From Luteococcus sp048595755 (GTDB lineage: Bacteria; Actinomycetota; Actinomycetes; Propionibacteriales; Propionibacteriaceae): a stretch of DNA of 64,000 bases. A model generated the notes under the pieces. The model was not told where the DNA came from, made no database searches, and saw only the letters and a program-made list of their open reading frames with translations. Shown in pieces: positions 41,207-48,996 of this stretch. Where the stretch lies: positions 1,116,001-1,180,000 of the forward strand of contig NZ_CP184360.1 in the NCBI RefSeq assembly GCF_048595755.1, in the 5' to 3' direction. The translations under genes and the position numbers were made by a program. Positions within the stretch are counted from its first letter, which is position 1, and each line of letters opens with the position of its first letter.

Positions 41207-41464
41207 CTACCTCCTCAGTCCCACTTCGACGAGAACCTTCCGCGTGGCAGGCATCGCATGGAAGACAAGCCACCCGTCGGGCTCATCCTCGACGGCTATG
41301 TACTCCAGCAGTCGCCCACTGTGATCAGTTCCCACGCCAACCCATTGAATCGGAGATGTGTCGCGCGGGCGGGAACGCAGGGTCGACTCAAACGCCTCGA
41401 TCACGTCCGCGGTGCTCACATCGGGGTGGCGCGTCGTGACACGAGGGTGGACCCGAACCCGCAC
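41207..41464 (-). CDS. Small protein, probable toxin partner of the RHH protein
   Basis: 85 residues from the chosen GTG. VRVHPRVTTRHPDVSTADVI, EAFESTLRSRPRDTSPIQWV, GVGTDHSGRLLEYIAVEDEP and DGWLVFHAMPATRKVLVEVG show the compact alpha-beta pattern (H-P-x-V...D-V...EYIA...FHAMPAT) of small BrnT/RelE-like toxin candidates. GTG at 41464 has GGGAGG eight bases upstream; upstream in-frame ATGs (41569) have none and would extend through the operator. Toxin-first gene order matches brnTA-type modules. The toxin activity is inferred from pairing and size, not shown. Confidence 0.6.
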   Translation of the reverse strand: MRVRVHPRVTTRHPDVSTADVIEAFESTLRSRPRDTSPIQWVGVGTDHSGRLLEYIAVEDEPDGWLVFHAMPATRKVLVEVGLRR

Positions 41465-41479
41465 CGTCGGCACCTCCCA

Positions 41480-41508
41480 TTTCGTACCGCAACCAGTGTA
41501 GTACGAAA
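41480..41508. promoter_or_regulatory. Inverted repeat overlapping the toxin-antitoxin promoter
   Basis: Perfect 8-bp arms TTTCGTAC (41480-41487) and GTACGAAA (41501-41508), 13-base spacer, immediately upstream of the toxin GTG. A TACACT hexamer on the minus strand lies between the arms as a possible -10. Typical place for autoregulation by an RHH antitoxin. Confidence 0.7.
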
Positions 41509-41589
41509 CCCCGGTTGGGTGGAAGGGGATCCTCTCCGGGCTCTCGAGGTCGATTCGGTTCCACGGCATGCATGCCGGTAGAGTTGCAC

Positions 41590-41657
41590 CTTGGATGCCA
41601 GCACCCGATGCCGGTGTCCAAGGCAAACGCCCTCCTGCCATGGGACCGACCCATGGC
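41590..41657 (+). promoter_or_regulatory. Two hairpins in the rpsF leader
   Basis: CTTGGA/TCCAAG (41590-41595, 41617-41622) encloses a partly paired GC-rich loop; a second perfect 8-bp stem GCCATGGG/CCCATGGC (41637-41644, 41650-41657) has the loop ACCGA and is followed by CCGTTG. rpsF leaders in many bacteria carry an S6:S18-binding element with a conserved CCG and hairpin, so autoregulation is possible; I cannot confirm the exact motif. Confidence 0.4.
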
Positions 41658-41687
41658 CGTTGAGACCAGAGGAGGTGGAGTACGCGT

Positions 41688-41978
41688 ATGCGCAAGTACG
41701 AGATTGTGGTCATCATTGACCCCGACGTCGACGAGCGTCAGGTTTCTCCCCTGATTGAGAAGCACACCAAGACGATCACCGAGGCCGGTGGCACCGTCGA
41801 CAACACCGATGTGTGGGGCAAGCGTCGCCTCGCCTACGAGATCCGCAAGAAGCCGGAAGGCATCTACGTCGTCCTGAACGTGACCGCTGACCCGGCCGCC
41901 GTGAAGGAAATGGATCGTCTGATGACGATCGACGAGCAGATCATGCGGACCAAGGTGATGCGTCCTGACGCCCACTGA
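41688..41978 (+). CDS. rpsF: 30S ribosomal protein S6
   Basis: 96 residues, small-subunit protein that pairs with S18 on 16S rRNA. MRKYEIVVIIDPDVDERQVS opening, WGKRRLAYEIRKKPEGIYVV and the C-terminal TIDEQIMRTKVMRPD are canonical. ATG preceded by GAGGAGGTGGAG. First gene of the conserved rpsF-ssb-rpsR-rplI block, which in many actinobacteria lies near the replication origin. The usual following gene, dnaB, is absent after rplI here. Confidence 0.98.
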   Translation: MRKYEIVVIIDPDVDERQVSPLIEKHTKTITEAGGTVDNTDVWGKRRLAYEIRKKPEGIYVVLNVTADPAAVKEMDRLMTIDEQIMRTKVMRPDAH

Positions 41979-42123
41979 GCCCCGCTCAGCTGACGTCTGA
42001 CCGTCCGGACAACATCCGGACAACACCCAATGCATTCCGGGCCGTCCCGGGGATGGAAATTGTCAGTAGCCACTGGCAACGTGATTCCTGACAGCCCATA
42101 CGTCCGATCCAACGGAGACCAAC

Positions 42124-42702
42124 ATGGCAGGCGAAACTCCCATCACCCTCGTCGGCAACCTCACCGCCGACCCCGAACTGCGCTTCACCCCCTCGGGGGC
42201 GGCCGTCGCGAACTTCACCGTCGCGTCCACGCCGCGCCAGTTCGACCGTCAGACCAATGAGTGGCGTGACGGCGAGGCCATGTTCCTCAACTGTTCGGTG
42301 TGGCGTCAGGCCGCCGAGAACGTCGCCGAGTCCCTGCAGAAGGGCATGCGAGTCGTCGTTCAGGGGCGCCTGAAGGCACGCAGCTACGAGACCCGCGAGG
42401 GCGAGAAGCGCACCGTCTTCGAGGTTGAGGTCGAAGAGATCGGTCCCTCCCTCAAGTACGCCACCGCGAAGGTCACCCGCACGTCGGGTGGCGGTTCGGG
42501 TGGCAACTGGCAGGGTGGCAACCAGGGTGGTGGCTACGGCGGCGGTGCACCCGCAGCCGGTGGCAACCAGGGCTGGGGCAACCAGGGCGGCGGCAACGCC
42601 GGCGGTGGTTGGCAGTCCGCACCCCAGGGCCAGGGTGGAGACAACCGCGGTGGCGGCGTCGACCCGTGGGCGCAGGCCCAGAGCGACGAGCCGCCGTTCT
42701 GA
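42124..42702 (+). CDS. ssb: Single-stranded DNA-binding protein
   Basis: 192 residues. OB-fold domain at 1-110 (ETPITLVGNLTADPELRFTP, NCSVWRQAAENVAESLQKGM, VVVQGRLKARSYE). The rest is a flexible linker dominated by glycine, asparagine, glutamine and tryptophan (GGNWQGGNQGGGYGGG-like repeats), ending with the acidic tip SDEPPF that docks partner proteins, equivalent to DDDIPF. It lies between rpsF and rpsR as usual; the 145-base gap before it may hold its own promoter. Confidence 0.97.
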   Translation: MAGETPITLVGNLTADPELRFTPSGAAVANFTVASTPRQFDRQTNEWRDGEAMFLNCSVWRQAAENVAESLQKGMRVVVQGRLKARSYETREGEKRTVFEVEVEEIGPSLKYATAKVTRTSGGGSGGNWQGGNQGGGYGGGAPAAGGNQGWGNQGGGNAGGGWQSAPQGQGGDNRGGGVDPWAQAQSDEPPF

Positions 42703-42839
42703 TCGACCGGGGCCGGTGAGACGGCCCCCACTCGGACAGCAGCCCACCCAGTACCAAGAACACCATTCCCAGTTGGGAAGGCACATTCCGGCGAGAGCCG
42801 GGCTCGCGGGATCAGATCCCGCAGATTAGGAGCACCACA

Positions 42840-43079
42840 ATGGCCGGTCCACAGCGCAAGCCTGTGAACAAGAAGAAGATCGTTCCGATGAAGTCGGTTC
42901 GCATCGACAATGTCGACTACAAGGACGCCGCAACCCTGCGGAAGTTCATCTCCGAGCGCGGCAAGATCCGTGCGCGCCGTGTCACGGGCCTCTCGGTCCA
43001 GGACCAGCGCAAGGTTGCCATCGCGATCAAGAATGCTCGCGAGCTCGCCCTGCTGCCCTACGCGTCCACCGCGCGCTGA
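42840..43079 (+). CDS. rpsR: 30S ribosomal protein S18
   Basis: 79 residues, partner of S6. VDYKDAATLRKFISERGKIR followed by ARRVTGLSVQDQRKVAIAIK and NARELALLPYAS is the standard S18 core. No CxxC zinc motif is visible at the N-terminus (MAGPQRKPVNKKKIVPMKSV), so this is the zinc-independent C-minus type. ATG follows AGGAGC. Seventeen bases separate it from rplI. Confidence 0.97.
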   Translation: MAGPQRKPVNKKKIVPMKSVRIDNVDYKDAATLRKFISERGKIRARRVTGLSVQDQRKVAIAIKNARELALLPYASTAR

Positions 43080-43096
43080 GAAAGGGAGTCTGACTG

Positions 43097-43552
43097 ATGA
43101 AGCTCATTCTCACCGCACCCGTCGAGAAGCTCGGCATTGCCGGCGACGTCGTCGAGGTCAAGGACGGCTACGGCCGCAACTTCCTGATGCCCCAGGGCAA
43201 GGCGATCCGCTGGACCCGCGGCGCCGAGAAGCAGATCGAGGGCATCAAGCGCGCTCGTGACGCTCGCGAGATCCGCGGCATCGAGCACGCCAACGAGATC
43301 AAGGCCCAGCTGGAGGGCCTCGAGGTCACCTACGCGGCCCAGGCCGCCAGCGCCGAGGGCAAGCTCTTCGGAGCCGTCACCGCCGCCGACGTGGCCAAGG
43401 CGATCAAGGCTGCCGGTGGCCCTGCCATCGACAAGCGCGCCATCGAGATCGCCAAGCCGATCAAGACCGCTGGTGCCCACCTGGTGGGCATCAAGCTGCA
43501 CGAGGCCGTCAGCGCTCACCTCACCGTGAACGTCACTGCCGCCTCCAAGTGA
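43097..43552 (+). CDS. rplI: 50S ribosomal protein L9
   Basis: 151 residues. MKLILTAPVEKLGIAGDVVE and VKDGYGRNFLMPQGKAIRWT form the N-terminal rRNA-binding domain, a long connecting helix follows (about 45-75), then the C-terminal domain with SAEGKLFGAVTAADVAKAIK and HEAVSAHLTVNVTA. AAAGGGAG upstream of the ATG. A 17-bp-stem terminator closes the operon right after it. Confidence 0.98.
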   Translation: MKLILTAPVEKLGIAGDVVEVKDGYGRNFLMPQGKAIRWTRGAEKQIEGIKRARDAREIRGIEHANEIKAQLEGLEVTYAAQAASAEGKLFGAVTAADVAKAIKAAGGPAIDKRAIEIAKPIKTAGAHLVGIKLHEAVSAHLTVNVTAASK

Positions 43553-43584
43553 TCTTCGCCCCTCGGGGCTGAACATCTCTGAAC

Positions 43585-43624
43585 CAGCAGGGTCCGTACC
43601 GTTTCGACGGTACGGACCCTGCTG
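43585..43624 (+). terminator. Strong terminator of the rpsF-ssb-rpsR-rplI operon
   Basis: Perfect 17-bp stem (43585-43601, 43608-43624) with a TTTCGA loop, 33 bases after the rplI stop, ending GCTTG. It also lies beyond the convergent copA stop and could serve both. Confidence 0.9.
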
Positions 43625-43684
43625 CTTGTCCGGGAGGCGGATGACGCCTCCGCCCCGCACGATGCGACCATGACGGGCCGGAGG

Positions 43685-46069
43685 TCAGTCCACGGGTTCG
43701 TAGGTGCGCAACCGCAACGAATTGGTGACCACGAGCACCGAGCTCATCGCCATGGCGGCCGCCGCGATCAGGGGATTCAACAGGCCGGCCGCGGCGATCG
43801 GGATCGCTGCCACGTTGTAGCCGAAGGCCCACACCAGGTTCATCTTGATGGTGGAGATGGTGCGTCGGCTCAACTGGATCGAGTCCACCAGACTGCGCAG
43901 GTCGTCGCGGACGATGATGATGTCGGCGCTCTTCATGGCGATCTCGGTGCCCTGGCCCATCGCGATGCCCAGATTGGCGGTCGCGAGCGCTGCCGAGTCG
44001 TTGATGCCGTCACCCACCATGGCCACATTGCGGCCCTCCTCGCGCAGCGTCTGCACCACAGATGACTTCTCATCCGGCAGGACGCGGGCCCGCACCTCGT
44101 CGATGCCCAACTGCCCGGCCACGTGACGGGCCACCAACTCGGAGTCGCCCGTCAGCAGCACGGTACGCAACCCCATCTCCTTGAGCTTCGCCACCGCGGT
44201 GGTAGCGCTCGGCTTGATCTGGTCGGCCATGGTGACCACGCCCAGCAGCCGGCCGTCGTGACGCACCGCCACGGCGACGGAGCCCCGTGCCTCCGCCTGC
44301 TCGATCGCCTCGGCCGCCCACGGTTCCGACTGCCCACCGAGGGCATCCAGGCGTCCCACGACGCATTCCCTGCCGTCGACCAGTGCCTGGGCGCCCCAGC
44401 CGGGCAAAGCCTTGAAGTCGGTGACGTGGGGGGCCTCGACAGGCTCGGCCATCGGGGTGGTGGGCTCGGCCGTCGAGGTGGTGGGATCGGCCATCGGGGA
44501 GATGGTCTCGGCCGGCGGGGAGGCAGGCTCGGCCGTCGGGGCGGAGGCCTGGGCCGTGGTCAGGGCGGCGAGGTCGTCGGCGACGGTGACGATCGCCGCG
44601 GCGATCGGATGTTCGGAGTTGCGCTCCACGGCGGCCGCCGGCACCAGCACGTCGCTGGGGGTCAGGCCGGGGGCGGGGACCACGTCGGTCACCGCCATCT
44701 TGCCGGTGGTGAGGGTGCCGGTCTTGTCGAGCACGACGGTGTCGATCTTGCCGGAGGACTCCAGGGCATCCTGCCCCTTCACCAGGATGCCGAGCTGGCC
44801 GGCACGTCCCACGCCCACCATCAACGCGGTGGGCGTGGCCAGCCCCAGGGCGCAGGGGCAGGCGATGATCAGCACTGCCACGGCATTGGCCAGAGCGCGC
44901 GAACCCGAGCCGGTGGCGAAGAACCACGCCAGCCCCACGAGGATGGCCAGCACGATGACGGCAGGGACGAAGTACTGGGTGATCCGGTCGGCCAGCTTCT
45001 GGGCCCGCGACTTGCGGCGCTGCGCCTCGTCGGCGATCGCGGCCATCTGGGCCAGCCGGGTGCGGGCACCCACCGCCTCGGCCCGCACCACCAGACGCCC
45101 GGTCAGGTTCGTGGTGCCGCCCAGGACGGTCTCGTCGCGGCCCACCTCGGCCGGGACCGACTCGCCGGTCATGGCAGAGGTGTCGATGGTCGAGACCCCC
45201 TCCACCACCTGCCCGTCGGCGACGAAACGCTCACCGGGAAGCACCACGTACAGCTCACCGCGGGAGAGCTGCTCGGCAGGGACTGTCTCGGTGGTGCCGT
45301 CGGGCCGCAGCCGACGGACCTCCTTCACCGCAAGATTGCCCAGCGCATGCAGCACCTCGCCGGCGCGACGGCGCGCCCGCGACTCGAAGTAGCGGCCCGC
45401 CAGCTGGAAGGTGACCATGCCGGCCGCCACGTCCAGGTAGACCGCGTCGGCGCCCGCCGGGGTCCGCCCGAAGCCCAGCCAGTAGCCGGCGTCGGTGGCC
45501 GGATACTTCAGCGTCCACAGCGCCCACAGGAAACTGACGGTGGCACCCAGCGAGATCAGGGTGTCCATGCTCAGCGAACGGTGCCGGATGCCGCGGACGG
45601 TGGCGCGGTGGAAGGGCCAGGCGCACCAGGTGACGATGGGCAGCGCCAAGAGCACACACACCAACTGCCAGCCGGTGAAACGCACGCTGGGCACCAGCGC
45701 CAGCTGCAGGGTCAGTGACATCAACGGGATGCTGAGCAGACCGGCCACGCCCATCCGGCGGCGCAGCGACGAGGTGCGTTCCTCGGCGGCGCGCTGCGTC
45801 CAGGTGTCGTCCTCGTCGTCGTGCACCGCGGCACCGTAACCGGCCTTCTCGACGGTGGTGATGGCCAGCTGCGCCTCGCCGGGCCCAAGGCCCTGCACCA
45901 GGGCACGCTCGGTGGCCAGGTTCACCATGGCCGTCACGCCGTCGAGCTTGTTCAGCTTGCGCTCGATGCGGTTGGCGCAGGCGGCGCAGGTCATGCCCGA
46001 GATGTCGAGCTCCAGTTGCTTGGTTGAGGACGAGGCTCCGGCGCCGGGGCTGTTGGCGGGTGCGCTCAC
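43685..46069 (-). CDS. copA: Copper-translocating P-type ATPase
   Basis: 794-residue P1B-ATPase exporting Cu(I). HMA domain with GMTCAACANRIE near residues 24-35; eight membrane segments; A-domain MTGES; membrane CPC in IIACPCALG; phosphorylation DKTGTLT; SEHP in the nucleotide domain; and GDGINDSAAL. GTG start with GGAGGAG upstream; the longer frame has no ribosome site. A five-fold heptad insertion (about 510-550, APTAEPA to TPMAEPV) lies just after SEHPIAAAI, encoded by a 21-bp minisatellite. The copper-linked CtaG-type gene is directly upstream on the same strand. Confidence 0.95.
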   Translation of the reverse strand: MSAPANSPGAGASSSTKQLELDISGMTCAACANRIERKLNKLDGVTAMVNLATERALVQGLGPGEAQLAITTVEKAGYGAAVHDDEDDTWTQRAAEERTSSLRRRMGVAGLLSIPLMSLTLQLALVPSVRFTGWQLVCVLLALPIVTWCAWPFHRATVRGIRHRSLSMDTLISLGATVSFLWALWTLKYPATDAGYWLGFGRTPAGADAVYLDVAAGMVTFQLAGRYFESRARRRAGEVLHALGNLAVKEVRRLRPDGTTETVPAEQLSRGELYVVLPGERFVADGQVVEGVSTIDTSAMTGESVPAEVGRDETVLGGTTNLTGRLVVRAEAVGARTRLAQMAAIADEAQRRKSRAQKLADRITQYFVPAVIVLAILVGLAWFFATGSGSRALANAVAVLIIACPCALGLATPTALMVGVGRAGQLGILVKGQDALESSGKIDTVVLDKTGTLTTGKMAVTDVVPAPGLTPSDVLVPAAAVERNSEHPIAAAIVTVADDLAALTTAQASAPTAEPASPPAETISPMADPTTSTAEPTTPMAEPVEAPHVTDFKALPGWGAQALVDGRECVVGRLDALGGQSEPWAAEAIEQAEARGSVAVAVRHDGRLLGVVTMADQIKPSATTAVAKLKEMGLRTVLLTGDSELVARHVAGQLGIDEVRARVLPDEKSSVVQTLREEGRNVAMVGDGINDSAALATANLGIAMGQGTEIAMKSADIIIVRDDLRSLVDSIQLSRRTISTIKMNLVWAFGYNVAAIPIAAAGLLNPLIAAAAMAMSSVLVVTNSLRLRTYEPVD
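44438..44542. repeat. Five-copy 21-bp minisatellite inside copA
   Basis: Five consecutive 21-bp units start at 44438, 44459, 44480, 44501 and 44522, sharing the core CTCGGCC or ATCGGCC with GTCG/ATCGGGG. Each encodes seven residues of the type (S/T)PxAEPx. Because the unit length is a multiple of three, copy number can change without a frameshift. The first unit is fused to CCTCGACAGGCTCGG, the core of the intergenic repeat at 11815-11966. Confidence 0.85.
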
Positions 46070-46184
46070 GGTTCTCCTCCTGCAGGCCACGCCGGGATGC
46101 GCGGCAACTCCCGCCCAGCCTAGTTCGTGCCAACCGCTGCGACGATCCCGGACCACAGCGCGTGCAGTGGTGCGAAAGGGCGCC

Positions 46185-47930
46185 TCACTTGCCGCTGCGG
46201 TCGCGCTCGGCCAGTTGGGCCAGCATGTCGTTGTAGGCGTCCAGCGAATGGTCGGTGCCCTGGTCGACGTGCCGGTCGAAACGGGTGGCCTCCTTGCGGT
46301 CCTGACGGGCCCACTGGGTGAGCAGCGCGATCAGCGCGATCACCAGCGGGAACTCGCCGCCGGCCCAGGCGATCGTCCCGCCCACCCACTGGTCGTGCTG
46401 CAAACCGCGGGCCGCCACCCATTCGTGTCCCAGGGTGCTCAGGAAGTCCTCGGCGTAGATGGTCTGCTTGGCCATCAGGATCACGCCGAAGAAGGCGTGG
46501 AAGGGCATGGCACCGATGATCAGCGCCAGCTTGCCCAGGTGGGGCAGCGGGTGGGGCGGCTGGTCGATGCCGATGATCAGGCCGTAGAAGATGTACCCGC
46601 TGATCAGGAAGTGCAGGAAGAAGAACTGGTGCAACCAGTGGGTGTGCAGGCTGGTGGTGAACAGGCTGGTCAGGTAGTACACGTAGTAGGTGCCGGTCAT
46701 GAAGACCAGGGCGATGATCGGGTGGTACATGAAACCCAGGTAGCGCGAGTGCAGCGTGCTGCTGACCCATTCACGCAGGCCGGCGGCGTGCTTCTTGCCT
46801 CGTGCGGGGGTGGCGCGCAGCACCAGCGTGATGAAACCACCCAGCGTGAGGATCATGGCCGCGAGCATGTTGAGGCCCAGGTTGAGGAACATGTGGACGC
46901 TGAACACGGCCGGCGCATAACGCCCGATGCCGGAGCAGGTCAGGAAGGCCACGATCGTCCACCCGGTCACCCAGGCGAAGGTGCGTGGCCAGGGCCAACT
47001 GCCGCCCTGCTGGTGCAGGCGGCGCACCAACCACAGGTAGCAGGCAATCGCTGCCACCGACAGGCCCAGGAAGAAGACGTTGACCCGTGCGTTGACCACC
47101 AGGTTGACCAGGGTGGGCCAGTCGGCCACCGAGTAGCCCAGTGTCTCGACGTCGGTGGGCAGCGAGGACTCGTCCACCACCGGAACCGCGCGGAAGGCAC
47201 TGGCCGCGGCGTACTGGCCCAGCAGGCCGACGATGGCGGCCACCAGGGAGACCACCGCAGAGCTCGACCACCAGCACAGACCGGCGATCACCACGGCTGC
47301 CGCCGCCCGGGCCAGGTGCCAACGGCCGTCCTCGTCGAGCAGCCCCTGCCCCGGCTGGGCCAGGATGGTGATGGCATCGCACACCACCACGACCAGGGCG
47401 GCGATGACCGACAGGAAACGCATCCGGAAGCAGGCCACCTTGGAGGAGGCGTCGTCGGCACTGAGGAAGAAACGGCACGCCCAGGTGCCGGCGAGCACCG
47501 TGAAGGCGACGGCGGCGATCATCCGGGAGTCACCGGTGAGGTCATGGTTCACGGCGACGGCGCGTTCGGTGGCAGCGATCGGCGCCACCAGCGCGATGGC
47601 CTGCAAGGCCAACGCGTAGATGGCACTCTCCCACCGCTTGTAGAAGGTGAGCAGCGCGCTCAACAGGCCGGCTCCGGCCGCGACGCACCAAGCCAGGGAC
47701 TCGCCGTGCCCAAGGCCCTGGGTGTTGGTCAGGTTGGCCATCATGGCGCAGGCCGCCACGCCCACCAGCGACGACAACCGCGCCAGTGGCAGTGCCCGGT
47801 CACCCACCAGCATCAGCCGGTTCTCGCCGCGACGCGGTCGGATGAAGGCGGCCGTGGTCCAGGCGCCCATCGTGACCGAAGCGGCGATCCAGACCAGCAG
47901 ATCGACGGCGAACTGGGTGGTGAGTAGCAC
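46185..47930 (-). CDS. Membrane protein with CopD-like and CtaG (caa3-type) halves
   Basis: 581 residues with about fourteen membrane segments. The N-terminal half (QFAVDLLVWIAASVTMGAWT through GLLGQYAAASAF) resembles CopD-like copper-uptake membrane domains. The C-terminal half carries the caa3_CtaG pattern: FSVHMFLNLGLNMLAAMILT, LHSRYLGFMYHPIIALVFMT, THWLHQFFFLHFLISGYIFY and AMPFHAFFGVILMAKQ, with conserved histidines for copper. Such fusions assist cytochrome oxidase copper delivery or copper resistance. GTG start with GGAGGAAAAA upstream; upstream of copA in the same direction. Confidence 0.85.
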   Translation of the reverse strand: MLLTTQFAVDLLVWIAASVTMGAWTTAAFIRPRRGENRLMLVGDRALPLARLSSLVGVAACAMMANLTNTQGLGHGESLAWCVAAGAGLLSALLTFYKRWESAIYALALQAIALVAPIAATERAVAVNHDLTGDSRMIAAVAFTVLAGTWACRFFLSADDASSKVACFRMRFLSVIAALVVVVCDAITILAQPGQGLLDEDGRWHLARAAAAVVIAGLCWWSSSAVVSLVAAIVGLLGQYAAASAFRAVPVVDESSLPTDVETLGYSVADWPTLVNLVVNARVNVFFLGLSVAAIACYLWLVRRLHQQGGSWPWPRTFAWVTGWTIVAFLTCSGIGRYAPAVFSVHMFLNLGLNMLAAMILTLGGFITLVLRATPARGKKHAAGLREWVSSTLHSRYLGFMYHPIIALVFMTGTYYVYYLTSLFTTSLHTHWLHQFFFLHFLISGYIFYGLIIGIDQPPHPLPHLGKLALIIGAMPFHAFFGVILMAKQTIYAEDFLSTLGHEWVAARGLQHDQWVGGTIAWAGGEFPLVIALIALLTQWARQDRKEATRFDRHVDQGTDHSLDAYNDMLAQLAERDRSGK

Positions 47931-48064
47931 TTTTTCCTCCGGGAGGCCCGACACCCGTGCATCGGGTGGGGCGACCCCACGATATGACGTGGAGACTGTG
48001 CGGCCCAAGTGCAGATGCCATTCCCCAGCGAGAGGGAGCGGGGCCGTGGCCGCAGCACACAGGG

Positions 48065-48451
48065 TGTGGACAAGAACCGGAGCGAGCCTGTGGGTGGACG
48101 CCCCAGCCCGACGAGGGTCAACCTCAAGTAGAAATCAAGACTTTTCCACAGGGTTGTCCACGGCTGGGGATAATTACATCCCCGGAATTCCACAGCTGTG
48201 AGTAAGTCTGTGGATAAGTCGGCCCTAGTCAGCGCCCAAGCGGCCGTTCAGGCGGGGACTAGCGGTGGTTGGGGGTGGTGGTCAAACCCGCTGGGCCGGT
48301 CACGAGGGTCTTTCCTTGTGCATGGAAGGCCCCCGGGCTGTGGACAGTGCTGTGGGTTCACGCCCGAACCGGTGGGTTCATGCACAGCCCGTCGCGGGCA
48401 GGAAGCGCTCTCCTCCCTACGGGGAGGGCACGGACTGTCGCGGTGTCCACA
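48065..48451. other. Cluster of DnaA-box-like sites in a 590-base non-coding region
   Basis: No convincing gene between 47931 and 48520. Within it are exact or near matches to TTATCCACA/TTGTCCACA: TTGTCCACA (48065-48073, minus), TTTTCCACA (48142-48150), TTGTCCACG (48154-48162), AATTCCACA (48186-48194, weak), TTATCCACA (48209-48217, minus, perfect), CTGTCCACA (48339-48347, minus) and GTGTCCACA (48443-48451). The A+T-rich GATAATTACAT lies between them. No dnaA, dnaN or rpmH is adjacent. Confidence 0.65.
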
Positions 48452-48474
48452 GCTCGGGAAGCGGGCATGACGAA

Positions 48475-48507
48475 GCACCCCAGCAGACCGAGGGCCTGGT
48501 GGGGTGC
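48475..48507 (-). terminator. Hairpin after the DinB gene
   Basis: 8-bp outer stem GCACCCCA/TGGGGTGC (48475-48482, 48500-48507), with partial inner pairing, 14 bases past the stop. Confidence 0.55.
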
Positions 48508-48520
48508 GTGAAGCGGTGGG

Positions 48521-48976
48521 TCAGCGGTTGGCGGCCAGCAGGTCGCGCGTGACCTCGGCCTGGCCCAAGTGCTGGCAGATCTCCTCGAAGACGTGCAGCA
48601 GGACGCCATGGCAGCTCACCAGCCAGGGCTCGTCGCGGTCCTTGGGCTTGTTGGCAGGCACGGCATGGTCGTCGACCGAACACACGTCGGTCTCGAAACG
48701 GTGGCGCTCGACGGCGGCACGCTCCAGCAGCTCGGCGACCGAACCGCTGGCGTCGAACTCGGCGTCCCGGTCGCGAGTCACCTCAACACCCCGATTGGTG
48801 GTGCAGCTCCAGAAACGCATCATGCCGAGCGTGTGGTTGCCGAGGCAGTAGAGCGAATTGGCCCCCTTGAGCTCCGGCCGACGGTTTGCCTGCTCATCGT
48901 CCATCTCAGCGATCAGGGCGAACAGCTCGTCGAACTTCGCAAGGGTGAACTCAAGCAGGATCCGGTCTGTGGCCAT
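48521..48976 (-). CDS. DinB-family protein
   Basis: 151 residues, four-helix-bundle fold with a potential metal site of three histidines: one in LGNHTLGMMRFW near residue 47 and the pair in LLHVFEEICQHLGQ near 128-136, the classic DinB arrangement. Members include bacillithiol/mycothiol-dependent S-transferases and uncharacterised hydrolases. No mycothiol-maleylpyruvate isomerase signature is obvious. ATG with AAGGAGC upstream. It is downstream of the IclR regulator on the same strand (20-base gap), so they may be one unit. Confidence 0.82.
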   Translation of the reverse strand: MATDRILLEFTLAKFDELFALIAEMDDEQANRRPELKGANSLYCLGNHTLGMMRFWSCTTNRGVEVTRDRDAEFDASGSVAELLERAAVERHRFETDVCSVDDHAVPANKPKDRDEPWLVSCHGVLLHVFEEICQHLGQAEVTRDLLAANR

Positions 48977-48996
48977 GGGGGTGTGCTCCTTGTTGG

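Noticed and set aside
47931..48520. Short open frames of 70-95 codons in the DnaA-box region.
   Set aside because: They overlap in several frames, lack ribosome sites, and their translations change character across the region; the DnaA boxes explain the sequence better.
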